Below are positions 1 to 12,250 of a DNA stretch of 64,000 nt, in pieces. The stretch is from Osmia lignaria lignaria (Eukaryota; Arthropoda; Insecta; Hymenoptera; Megachilidae). Every line of letters begins with the position of its first letter. The first letter of the stretch is position 1. Location of the stretch: positions 4,209,501 to 4,273,500 of the forward strand of contig NC_135040.1 in the NCBI RefSeq assembly GCF_051020975.1, read 5' to 3'. The notes under the pieces were generated by a model. It had not been told where the DNA came from. It was given only the letters and a program-made list of their open reading frames with translations, and made no database searches. Position numbers and translations under genes: made by a program.

Positions 1-122
1 TCAGGAAGCGGTAGCGAGTGTCGTACCATCGCTCCGTACAGGCCATACTCCGCCATTATGGTACTTCTACCCCAGCACTTCTCCGTTTTGCGCCATTTTG
101 CTCTCCGGTTTTGGAACCACAC
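1..122 (-). CDS. Vsx: Vsx homeobox gene, coding exon 4 (partial, runs off the window start)
   Basis: Read on the minus strand, this exon starts right after a pyrimidine-rich AG acceptor (TTTCCAG, 129-123) and gives 40 codons plus two bases. It opens with the recognition helix VWFQNRRAKWRK (homeodomain residues 47-58, Gln at position 50) and continues into KCWGRSTIMAEYGLYGAMV and RHSLPLP. That second part is the start of the CVC domain, which among homeoproteins is found only in the Vsx/CHX10/CEH-10 family. Vsx proteins are nuclear, paired-like transcription factors of retina, optic lobe and interneurons. The intron before it falls between homeodomain residues 46 and 47, the usual position in paired-class genes. 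No stop codon is reached, so the rest of the CVC domain and the C-terminus lie outside. The exon cannot distinguish a Vsx1 from a Vsx2 copy, as both share this stretch. Confidence 0.96.
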   Translation of the reverse strand, partial: MWFQNRRAKWRKTEKCWGRSTIMAEYGLYGAMVRHSLPLP

Positions 123-170
123 CTGGAAACGAGCAATTTCGAATCGAAAATATTATCATCCCAACTGGAT

Positions 171-189
171 AATTAGTGAAATACTAATT
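171..189. promoter_or_regulatory. Inverted homeodomain half-sites next to Vsx exon 4
   Basis: AATTAGT-GAAAT-ACTAATT is a perfect 7-bp inverted repeat with a 5-bp spacer. More TAATTA words follow to about 222. It lies in the last 100 bp of Vsx intron 3. Confidence 0.4.
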
Positions 190-2051
190 GCACCCTACCA
201 GCCCAGTGGGCTTAACTAATTATACCCAACAAATCAAGCAGAAGATTACTCGTTAGTAGCCAGATACGGTTGAAAGAGTTCTTAAAATCGTCAAAGCACC
301 GACGACCACATTTTTGACTCGCTTGTCCATTTAATGATCATTGTCTCCTAATTGGCGCACTATGAGCCAGCCGTGCGATCAGTTTCGTGCGTGCGGTTCC
401 ACGTCACCTTCTAGTTAACTATTACGCTTAAATGACCTGTATCTACTCCTCGTTATACTGTTTTCCGTGGTTCGTTCTCCTGTTAGGTTACTTGTTAACG
501 ATTCCGATCGTAGGACCACCTAGGGTGGAGACGCGTGCCGGTTCGTTCCTTGGGTCACGCAACGAGTTTCGAGCTTAACGAGCTTCATTTCCAGCAAGTT
601 TTCACGTATTACCCTCTCTTGTTATACGAATCGAGTCCCAGTAATCGTGAATGATTAATTAATCGAATCGTTTATTATTAATAATTTCGATTCGAATGAA
701 TTTTTTCGAAAGAGTGTCTGTTAAATCCAGTCCATCCGTCAGATGCATTCTTCGGCTAGAGTGATTTAAAAAGGACCCGCACACGCATCATTTGCGAGAC
801 GTGTGTACCATCCAGCGCAGGGATGAGGGATGAGAAGAGGAGAGAGAAGAGGGTGGTGGGATGCGAGGGCCGGAGGCCAGGGCGTGTACCAATTTGTAGC
901 AACAATGCTAAAGTCACCGGCAGAATTGGAACGTAATTCGAATGAATGGGAACGCGTTGCCCTGTCAATTTGCGCTGCCACCCCGAAATTATCTTCCGCC
1001 TAGCCTCGAACGAGATGGCCGGCCTTTTTTTTCCGCGACCCACCCCCTTGCCAGCCAGGAAAATACAACATGCAAATGTTGCATCGCTCTCAACCAACTG
1101 CCTTTGCTATATTAAACGCATTGACTACCACCTGGGTCACCTCTGAATATCGCAAATCTAAATATCATAGAAAACTATTAATAAAATTAATACATGGAAA
1201 GAGAAAAAGAGACCCAGGAGGTTCTGTCCTGAAAATAGCGATGGTCGACGGAGAAGCTGAAGAGAATTCTGTTGGAAAGCTGTCGTTGCTCGGGGACAGC
1301 CGTTCTGTTCGCTGACGCGTAAATGACTGTACCGATCGTAAAGCTGTTTTATTCGATTTCCATGCGGAATCGCGACAGCGATTGCACGCTTCAGCAACGA
1401 GCCACGATGAAATCTATTTGAAATGCACTTGCACCGGGAAGCATCTTTAATAAATTGCTCGACGTCTGAACGAAGGACGTCGCGAATTAGGAGTTTCTCA
1501 AAAAATAAACTACATGACGTCTTAGTTGAAAATGAAGATAAAACCGGAAGCACGCGAACGAGTCTAGGATTCAGGATCGGAAATCAGGAACCGGGATTTA
1601 TCCTTCGGCATCCAGGAACAGCTCGCCAAGGGACGAAGACATGTACGCGCATATACGTACACGGAATATATAGGTGGACGAAGAAGGAAGGGTCCAGGGG
1701 CTGCATTGCAGGAGCAGCGGTAGCAGAAACGAGGCAACGGAGAAAGAAGAGGATCCTTTATGGTGGCGTTCGTCGACTCGAAGGAGCTAGAACTCCGCGA
1801 CGATGAGCTTCTTCCCACCCCATGTGCCCCGTCGACGCCTCGTCCTTTCTCCATTCTCTGTCCCGCCACCCCCTCCGCCCCTCTTTATTGGCACACCCGG
1901 TATAATAAGGAGCGAGTTTGTATTTAGTCGGTCATGCGCAGTACTGGCTGTTGGCGTATCATCGATCAGACCGGCGACTGACTATTGGACCAAAACAAGA
2001 GGATGAGAATGGGAATGGGAATAAAGAGAGAGAGCGAGGGAGAGGGGTGGA

Positions 2052-2060
2052 TATATAAAG
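2052..2060 (+). promoter_or_regulatory. Possible TATA box (plus strand)
   Basis: GGATATATAAAGTGCG lies in a purine-rich tract in Vsx intron 3. No coding exon follows. Confidence 0.15.
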
Positions 2061-4041
2061 TGCGACCGGATGAGCGAGGCAAGTGGAAAGGGGCAAAGAG
2101 GGGGATCGAAAGGAAGAGAGAAAAGGGAAAACAGGGTGTAGAGAAGGCGAACGATGGAGGAGGACAACGATACCGCGATGGAGAGAAGGACATCGATAGG
2201 AAGATCGAGGGAAAGACTCCGAATACCATGGTATTACCGCGTCCAACTTGCACGGGATGGTGTGTTGAAAGAGGGTGACGTTGGTCTGAGGAACAGAGGT
2301 AGTCGGGGTAACTTCCAATGGATTACCAATACACCGATACGTGTTGGATACACGCTGGCAAAGCAACGGATAGCCGAACGTAACGGACGAAAGAGTGTGC
2401 ATGCCGATGCGGAAACGGGCTGAAGGAAGTTGGGGAAAGAGGGAAAAGGAGGAAGGGTGACAGAGGACGAGTCGACGGCACCCACCTGCCTGCTTCTTGC
2501 CGCAACACTCGAGTCTCGATACCCGGCACGATGTATTGAAACCGAGGCTGAAGAGTTGCCGTCAGGTACTAGCAGGACGAGGGTCCTCGAAGGTCTACCT
2601 AACCGAAAGCTTTTTGATTTTCAGCCGCGAGGAGAGGCGCAGCAAGGAACAGCACGCGCGATAGAACAAGGAGAACCAAAACGGATGAGGAACTGGAGGA
2701 AGAAGGGACAGGAACTAGCCAGTAAAGACAGTATAGACGAAACGAGTATTATTTTTCTTCTCGTTATTAGCAATTCGTGTTCAGCTAATTTTCTTATTTT
2801 ACAAAATTATTAATCGTTCATAGGCCAAAGTGATTAACTCGACTTTTTGAATTTTTTAAAATTTTCATTTCAAAGCTTAACTTTTTATATTTTATCAATT
2901 TTTGTTTGTTTCTTGTTTTGTGCTAAATGGGTGGCTTATATGTCAGCAATATTTGAATGAAATTAATGAATTTCTTGCCTAATTCTCATTTGATATACTT
3001 TAGCAAGCGATCCGGATGCTTTTTCCTTCGAATGATCGCCACGTCAACACCTGTACACAACACGCAAGCCGATACTGTCCCAAGGATAATTGGAGATCTC
3101 GTTACTCCCTACCGGTAACTTCAATTTACGATCGACCGATAATGAGATATCGAGTTCTGGTTCTCCCTCTTCCGCCACGCTCCCACCCTCGAACGCGATC
3201 ATCCCCCGATCCCTCTTGCTCGTTGCCAGTGTCGTCAAAGCTCAAACTCGACGTCGAGACGTATTAGATGTCCGTTACGTGCTTATTAAACGCTTTCTTC
3301 CTCCTTGCCTTTTTATCCCGACGACGCGATCGTGTTTCCGTCTCGCCGAGGATGCTCCAGACGAGCATCTTTGAAATCGAGACGGTTTCTCTTCAAGAAA
3401 TTCGCGATGATAGTAAAATTTTCAATATTCCCAAAGATATATGTTGAAACATCATCGATGATCAGAATTTCAATTTCTCATCGTGTACCAGAAACGGAGG
3501 GTGTCGTCGAGTCGCGCTTTATCAAATATTCATCCAGATCATTTAATATGATATAGGTTGATGGGAGGTTGGAATAATGGTTGTCGTTCGATAGATTCCC
3601 ACAAACGAGCCGAGGGTGCTGGTAAGCCAATTAATCTGTTCCAATAAGTAACGCGTGCGGCGGAGCTGCGAAGTCGCGTGAAACCCTCGAAAAACGTATC
3701 GCTTGTTTCCCGCATAATGCGCTTGCAAGCATGCTCGTCTTACTGGTCATCGGCTGACAAATAGTTCGGTTAGCTGGTAGCCATGGGGTTCGGGGATAAA
3801 CCCCATGCTGCGAAGTGGCACGCGCCGGAACATCATTAGGTGGGACACTTGCTGGACGAAGGAAAAAGGGTCCCGGACGTTAATCGCGACTTAGTACCCG
3901 TAGGCATAAGGGATTTCAGGAGAAGTTCATTTCTAAATGAACAAAATTCGAGTAACTTGGATTTATGTATAGAAAATGGATTCAAGTTAACCCCTTCTCC
4001 TATGATTTTTTCGATGATAATTGCTATTCATTGCTTGAATT

Positions 4042-4186
4042 TTAACCCTTTGATTGCTGAGTACTCCAGACTTAAATATTTTCTGTGTTCTTAATTTATC
4101 TTTTCATTGTTTTATCACATGGTGTGTAATTAGTAATACGCGTTTTAGTAATTACTTATGAGCGTTCATAACAGTCAAAGGGTTGA
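4042..4186. mobile_element. TTAA MITE, family B (145 bp)
   Basis: The left end is TTAA CCCTTTGATTGCTGAG; the reverse complement of the right end is TCAA CCCTTTGACTGTTATG. The inverted termini agree at CCCTTTGA and most of the next bases. The inside is AT-rich and non-coding. CCCTTTGA-type termini at TTAA sites again point to a piggyBac-like miniature element. It lies in Vsx intron 3. Confidence 0.6.
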
Positions 4187-7100
4187 AGCAAATGAATACA
4201 TGGCATTTAACGATCTTTGACTGGGAAAATTATAATTAGAATTCATTTGATTTGTAACTTGCGTCAGGATTGTGACGTCAGTATTAACAATTAGTACATT
4301 TATAATTGATCTCTTTAGAATATCGTTGACCCAAGTTAATTTCCCGAAATGATATCTATTATAATACCAGCTATTGATCAGTTGATTACCTGAAAATCAC
4401 CTGATTGGGGTGTTTGATTGCGCGGAAGCTCTAACAGGAAACCTGATGAAGCTGCTACACTAGCCAAACGCAATTACCTGATACCTGGTTGGGTATGGCT
4501 TACGCTAAGAAACCTCTGCTCCCGTTAATAACCAACGGTAATGACAATAGTATCAACTATTCTGTTCCTATCTCTAACTACAGCATTGATTACCGATCTC
4601 TAAAGAAGAAGGAACCATATCTGGAACGATCACTTTTTCTCTGACTAATTTTCATCTTCCTTTTGAAGAGTAACAATGATCGGTCCCGCATTAATTAACG
4701 TCAAGACACCGAAGTCGCGGTTTCTTCATCCACACCCCCCTTGTACCTCTCCCAGCAAACGCGTTTCTTCCTCTTCTCCCGTCTCGCCACAGTTTTCACC
4801 ACGCAGACTCCGGGTTTCGATAGCGTTTCATCGGCGACGAGGGCGTGGCGAAACTTCGGCCCATGCTTCTAAGTTAACTCGGTTAGTCGAGATTTATATC
4901 CAGTATCCAGACCGGTATCCCCCTGTTCCCGTCCACCCTGCCACCGTTGTCTCTAGATTTCGCCGCGGTGCAACGGGCTTTATTAGAATTTATAAGCGGT
5001 CCCGTTGACAATCCTGCAACGCCCAAATTGCTAGATATTCCTATCCACAGCCTGATTTCCACGGTACAGGCCCTTATTTATTTGCCTGCCGAGTCTGGAC
5101 CCCGGCCGCACGGGGGGGACGCGGGTTATTGGTCAATTTTTAGGGTGGAACGCGGCCAACCGGAATTCATCGCTTTGTTTGCCGCATGTTTTACGAGCTC
5201 CTTTCCGCTACCGACAATCAGTCGCCTAAGAAACTTGGTCCGATCCATCGTTTGTCCGCTAAATTCTCGTTCGAGTATTTTTTTCAATTGAAAATGTATA
5301 ATAAATATTGCCAGAAATAGACTTCCGCGTGACTGCCGGCAAACTTTCGATTCGGGGTTGCTTATTCGTGTCATAGGGGGATGAACGCCACTTGTCAGTG
5401 TCTGTCTAGACACGTAGAAGTCAAAGGGCCACCCTACGCTCGTGAAGATCATTTAATCATTTGACGACGACCGATAGAAAATTCATGAGCTTTCGCACTG
5501 GCATCGGCCGCAACCCTATTACGAGGGTCGCAGGGTCCACGGTCTATTTGATTCGGAGCTCGACGATGCACCAGGCCTGCTTTTATGCGCGAACGATCGG
5601 TCGCTTCTTACGACCGGATTATAAGCATCCCCCCATAAGGGAATTGTTGGCAGCTGAATCACACGCGATAATCCGGTAATTCGATTTTAATTCGATCCAC
5701 CGACAATTATGACCCGAACGGGGATCGATGAAGTGAGAAAGAACGTTTGTACGTCCAATGAGACGATTCTTTTTTCACCCGGGCCACTCGTTCGCGATCA
5801 ATTGCGGGGAAAAAGCGTTGGAAAACTTTCCGCTGAAAATTGTCGCGTAATTGCACGGAATTATACGTAAAAATTGTTTCGAACGCGAAAAACAAAACCG
5901 GACGAAAATTCGTTCGTTTCATTGATTCGTTTCGCGGATTTAGAATCATCGACGCGTTGAAAATTTCTTTTGATCAGCTTCCTTTTTATTTTTATTAGAT
6001 ACAAATATTTTCCTCCCTGAAAAATGATAAATTTACTGTATCCATTTTGAAATAGTTAGCTAAATGGTAAGAGTGGAAGAATCTTAATCCTCTAATTTGT
6101 ATCAAAGTAATTAAGTAAAGCAACCGCGCGAGGGTGGTTTATTTCCCCAAAAATTCAGCGGGCCTCTTTCCTCCGGCTCCATTAGTTCGGCCGCTCCTTT
6201 GATCGCGGTGTTTTTCGGTGAAAAACTTATTTATCGCGAGGCGAAACGGAGCGCGGTACTCGAGCCACCCCCATTCGGGGGGGAGGGGGGTGATCCGTTT
6301 TCATGCATCTACAGAGGGTGGAGCGACGAGGAGATCTCGTCGTTGGATAGAACGAAACAGAAGCGGAGAAAAAAACCTCTCTGTGCGAGGGTATATATAT
6401 TTTTTTCTGAAACGCACTGGTCGTTCCGTCACAAAGGTCGTTCCTCGCCATCTTCGTTGGCGGTGTCGCGGCTGCTGGAAACGAAACGGCGAGAAAGCTC
6501 GTTGGATTTTAGACGCAATCAATTTAGCCTCTGTCTTTGTGCGCGGCTACGTGCGTGCAAGGCGTATAGAGGTGTACGTAAAGCTCATCCGAGGACACCG
6601 AGCTCTCGAGTATTTAATGCGTTCGTAGCTTTGTAACCCACCCCCTTTCTGCGGGCGCGACTCACACACGCGTGCACCCCTCTGTGCGTAGCCTGACGGA
6701 TCCGCAGTGTGAGCGTGCATCGCTTTCCTGTAGCCGCGACCGTGGCCATCGAAAAGACAAAATCAATAATTGGGCAGGAACCAGCCTCGAAATTTCCTGA
6801 CACGCGGCCTGCCAGCGTAATCGCGGCTGGATCTCGAGCGGACACCGCGAATCCTCGATTTCAGCCAAGTCGCAACTTCATCTCGAGGAAATTCCGTTCA
6901 TCGTGAAAATCGAATTAATTTTTTAGCAAATTATCATTTACCATTAGCGAATGGAGGATATTACGGCGAAATCGTCAGAGAAATTTTCTTTCTATCAGGG
7001 CAAAAGGGTTTTCATAATCCGTTAACGATGGCCGACGCGAAAATATTTATTTTACTTTCAGCCGTGAACAGCTAATTTCAAGGGTTCGATGCTGTTTACA

Positions 7101-7590
7101 CAGTGTTAGCCAGGCCTTTAGAACGTGTTAACGTCTTCACTAGCCACTCGAACGGGAGTCCTCGGTCCTTTATTCGAGATATCCCACCTGTCACGTTCCG
7201 TCCTTCGGGGAGAATTGAAAATTCCTCAGGAATAACAGAGGTTTTCCATCGGTCAGCTGGTAATCGTGAAAACAAACTAGATGTACAAAAGAATTTCCAA
7301 AATTAATGATCAATTCTTGAAGAGTTCTTGTACCGAGAAAAGAAGCCTCTACGTTAGAAGGTATATTCTTAGAATCTGGAAGAAAATGCAGCGCTTCATA
7401 GATTGAAATTTCAAGAAGTGCACACGATCTAACGGGGGATGATATCTGGCGTACCGCATAATTTCGAGGAGCGACTGGCCGGAGACGAAGTCGAGTCGAA
7501 AATTACCATAAATTCGCCGTGTGAATGGTAATACCCGGGTATAATTCACGTCGAGTCACGACTCCGGCCGCCTATTAAACATAAACAGAA

Positions 7591-7630
7591 GGGAGAGAGA
7601 GAAAGAGAAAGAGAGAAAGAGGACGAGAGA
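7591..7630. repeat. (AG)n-rich tract
   Basis: An imperfect GA/GAAA run in Vsx intron 3. Confidence 0.85.
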
Positions 7631-8430
7631 GTAGGAAGTTCCGTCCGCTGGAAATTCGCGGGTCATTTGAGCTGTGTTTCCGCGCCATTACCCTTTCTTA
7701 GCCGGGCTTTCTTTCGCGAAACGGACGAGCCAGGAGGAACGAAGAGAGTCGAACAGAAGATCGAAGTAGAGCGGAAGAGGGTTGAAGAGGATGGGGGGCG
7801 AGGCTGGTGAACGTAACTCGATTCCTCGTTACTTTCTTCTCCTACGGTAGATTATATCCTCGAAACGAGCCAAACTTTCAGCCTTTCCTCCCTTTCTTCC
7901 TGTTCGTCGGTCTAAACGAGCCCGAACGGTGCAGGACCCCTCCGGTAACCCGACGATTTCATTCGCTGCCGAACGATGCGACAGAGTTTCGCTCGGCTCG
8001 ATGTCTTCTCGCGGCCTACGTCATTGTCGCGAGCCATTTTGGTAGCGGTCGAGAGGAAGGGAGCGTGAACGCTGGTTTTCTTCGTGTCGTTGATAATGCG
8101 CCACTCTCTCTGGCTGGCAAATTGTGGATCGTGATGCCGGCTAACGAGTGGATTAAAAATGAAAATTCGTAATGCTCGCCGGACCGGGGGGTATTTATGC
8201 TTCATTTCAACGATTACTGCTCTGCCGCTTGAAACGCGCACTTAATTTTCCGTGCTTATCCTCGCTGCCTTCATGGTAACTTCTTTATTCCCAACACAGG
8301 GGTTTAGGGCTTCTAAGTTGGATAATACTCGTGTAATAGTGAACGTCTGTTGAAAATTTCATTCTTTCCCGTTGCGATTATAGTACACACGACCGTTTCT
8401 CGTCTACCTTATAAGTAACCTCTCTTTTTT

Positions 8431-8612
8431 TTACCCTTGAACAGGGGAGCCTGGGTCAAAGTTAATGTACAGTGTAAAATTTAGAAATGTTCATAGAATT
8501 TATTTTATGAATTTCAATTATTTTATTCGCATGATTTCATATTTTTATTGCAATAAAATAATATGAAATACGAAATTGTGGCTCTCTCCATGGTCCGTCG
8601 TCCAAGGGTTAA
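8431..8612 (+). mobile_element. TTAA-flanked MITE, family A, full-length copy (about 182 bp)
   Basis: The left terminus CCCTTGAACAGGGGAGCC and the right terminus (reverse complement CCCTTGGACGACGGACC) match over CCCTTG and beyond. The right flank is TTAA; the left flank is TTAC, one base off. It shares the core CTCTCCATGGTCCGTCGTCC and the internal word AGTGTAAAATTTAGAAATG with other copies. It lies in Vsx intron 3, same orientation as the other family A copies. Confidence 0.7.
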
Positions 8613-11569
8613 CTTTCTCTCCACCGAATAAGATGATACAGATTAAAGAAAACCGATAGGAAAGACAGTGTTTCTTTTAATCAAACTCGTTATCGAGTTA
8701 CCCGTGGCGTTGAAAAGGAGACTGGAAAGTATTCCGAAAGAGGAAGTCTGAAAGTTACTGAGGCGTCTTTGTTTTCCATTCCATGGCTGACAGTTGTTAC
8801 GTTTCTCTTTTGTGGAAGAAAGAGGATCCTTTCGTTTACAGCCGGGTCAATCTTTCACATAATTCAGTAGCAGAAACGAACCGTTCCGCGAGGAAACATT
8901 GGACGAAAGCAATTGAGGAATCGAGGATCTTTGTCGAGCGAGATCGAGTTCGAACGAGCCTCTTATTCGGTTTTACGAGCGATGCCTTCGCTCCGACAAC
9001 GTACTCGCTTGGAAATTCTCGAAATGGAACGCCATTTTGTTGGATTCAACGTATTATTCTTCCAAGAACTTCTCGTTCGACGCGAAAACGAGCGATAAAA
9101 GATATTCTTCCCTCGACAGACGGTTAACTTCATCCGAGACACTTATTTTCTTATTTAAACAGATGAAAATTCTAAAATCATCGTATCCTCTCTCGTTACT
9201 CCCCAATTATATCAAATATACCTATCGAAAGATACAAACAGAAGTTACGGGGTCTTCGAAAATTCTAAACGGCACAAAAACGTGCCAGGTGTTAACATCC
9301 TAATCACCGTTCCCTCCGCGCTAAATTGAAGTCTCCGGATGATCAAGTGGGCGCTTCTAAACTACCACAAGATCCCGATTACACGAACCAATGGTTCCAG
9401 CGGATAATTACACGGCTACGAAGCGTATCGAGCCGGTGGCCAACGATGATCGTGCACGATGATCGAGGAGGAGAGAGAGAAAAAGTGTAGGAAAAAAATG
9501 TGGGAGACCGCCTGCCTACCTGGCAGTTCCAACGAAATCCTCAATGGCGCCTCAGCCGAACGTGAACCGACAATGGGGCCCCGTTGTCAGGAAAGGGGGC
9601 TTCCTTCGGATCGTACCTTTGTCAAGGAACGTACGTGGAAGCCGGCTGAGAACCCTCCAGATATCCTCCTGGATGACTTGCGTCTCGCGAGCCGTTCCTC
9701 GCTACTTGAAGTCAATTTTTTTTTTTTTTTCCCCTCGACAGAACGACCAGCTTTCCATCCTCCTAGCCGCGAGCAACGATTGTCTGAGCCACGTCAAAAT
9801 TCTTCGCTAATGGGCCGCTTACGAGGATATACGCGTGTTGTTTTTTCGAACGAGCCCGTGGGAGTCTCGGGTCTCATTACCCGGATAACTTCAACCGGGA
9901 AACGTCTATCCGTTCGGGGAAGATTATGACTTTAACCCGAAGAGGACTCGGTCATTTTTTGACGCAAGTTCGTTAAACATAGAAAAGAGGAATCGTGAAT
10001 GGCGCGATGGACCGGTTCGAGTACGATAAAAAAATGATCGACGGTCGCGAAGCCCCGTATTACCCAACGAAAATCATACGTTTCAAACGCGATTAGCACG
10101 AGAAATTGCAGCTAAAAGTGCCGCGGCCCGCGGGGGTTACGATTTATTAAGCGCACGCGTGGCGCTGAAATTAAACAGTAATTGAACAGTGATTCGTGGT
10201 GTCATTTTGTCCGAAACACTTGGCGAGTTAGGATCCCCCTTCTGCCCGGTGGTATACATCGATCACGGCGTGAAAGAACGTGTGCTGTGGCAGCCTGTAA
10301 TTTTCTCACCCCCGTAAGAAAGTCGTAACCCTCCGGCCACCGAAATTACGTCCGTTTGTGAGCGATTCCGCGCCAATCAGAAGCAGCCGAGTCGCGAGTA
10401 CGAGAACGATCGCGATAACGAGCAGTCAAGTCGATCGCTCCTTCCCACCGTGTATGGGGTGAATTTGGAAATCAGCCTCTCTCTTCTTTCTCCCCGTTCT
10501 CGAGTTCCTTTTATATATACAAATCTTCGATAGATCGACGGTAAAAAAGAAAATGTGAACCATGGATGGAAACGTTGCAATCACTTGTCCGCACGTACAA
10601 TTACGCGAGCGCGCGGGACACGGGTCTGCCGAAGACATTTCGATTAACTTCACCGCGGGAGCATTCCGGTTTTTCTTTCATCGTCGAGCGTGTTACGAGT
10701 TGTGAAAAGTAGAATGAAGAGAACGAATAGGAAACTAGAGGATCGGTAATTATTACGATCCCTTCGTCGATATCCAGACGCGGGAGTACAGAGTGTATTA
10801 AAGTCTTTGTATTCGGGGGGGAAACGAGTATTGTCAGGACGATGAATACTATGAAAAGTGTCTTGGAGCTTTCTAATTTCGCGAGGAGAAGAAATATTTC
10901 TTCCCTCGTTCTCAAAGAAAGGCCTTGTTCTTTCTTCTTCCTCAGCTTCGCGTTCCTTTGTCCCTCTCTGAGATGAGAAAGCTTCTCGATACGAAAAATC
11001 AAGTCTGCGACTGTTCAAAGGGAATACACACTTTCTTTCTGTATTGTTCTGATTAAGAATATAGTTGATAGAAGAACACGGCTAGAGCGGGTAACTCATC
11101 AGGCATAACTAATTAATTCGTTCGTGCCACGGGTCAGAGACGAATTCATTCATTTAATCAAGTAATAACACCTGAACGCGCGAAACCTGACAGACGGTGC
11201 AACGTCGAGTCGTCCAGTGGACGCGATAATTTCGTTCGATAGCGGAAGCAGCCACTTCCGGCCCCTTTCTTCGTGTCGACGTTGACGGTTCGTTACTGCT
11301 TAATTCGATGACGAGGCTCTGTGGAAGCTTGATCGTGAAATTTCAGAAGCCGGAACCACTTCTTGCTGATTGAGTTAATAAAAATCATGTGTACACACGA
11401 CACGTGTTAATGTTTCAATTGATTTATGTGGAATCGAAATTGCCAAATCTCCATTTTAATTTATAATTTATAATTTGTATAATTTGATAGAGGAGTAGGA
11501 TATTCAGACTAGCGACCACGTTGCTATCCTGAACAACCGCCAGAAAATGGCCCTAATCGATATGAAAAC

Positions 11570-12250
11570 TGCCCGGTGCGTCGCGTCGCGTCGCGGCGCC
11601 CGTCTAGTTCTGGCCAGGCGTGTGCGCGCAAGAGCGCGGGAGAAACGAAACTGCGCCCGAGACAAAGGAAATGTATAAAGAAGCTACAAAGGGATTAGAA
11701 AAGACAGGGAGTCGCGATAGAGGAGAGCGAAAGACGAAGAAACTCGATGGAAAGCCGCGAAACGGAATCGTATTCGCGTGGCGAACGAAACAAACGAAGA
11801 AAAATAAGAAGAAGAAGAAGGAGGAGAAGAGGAACGATGTGGGTGTTGGAAGGGAGGAGTGTGTGCTCGCATGTGGGAGGGTAGGTTGAAGGTGGAGGTA
11901 GAGAAAAGACGAAGAAAGCCGGCACTCCCATACAAAAATATCACCGTTAACGATTATCAACCCCTCTTCCCGTCCCCGCGCTCGTTATATTGTGTCCCCG
12001 CCGCGCGCGCAAATTTAGAAACAAAAGACGGATGGAAGGCGCGGTCTGATTGGCCGACCGGTCCGCGACTCGTCTCTCTGATTGGCCCGCGGGACCGCAC
12101 CCATCCTGCAATGGCCGCTTTGTCGTTTCACGGCGCCGCTACACTCTCCTCTCGCTCTTCCCTGTGTGTACGCGCCTGCACGCTTCAGCCACGAAGCTTC
12201 AACAACCCCGTGAAGCGCGACTCCGACCGTACCTACCTACCTATCCCTTC
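11570..12250. promoter_or_regulatory. CpG-rich block with two CCAAT boxes
   Basis: Dense CG dinucleotides and GC-rich words flank two identical CTGATTGGC boxes at 12046-12054 and 12078-12086, 32 bp apart (about three helical turns). Paired CCAAT (NF-Y) boxes in a CpG-rich block suggest a promoter or enhancer. No gene start could be tied to it. It lies in Vsx intron 3. Confidence 0.35.
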
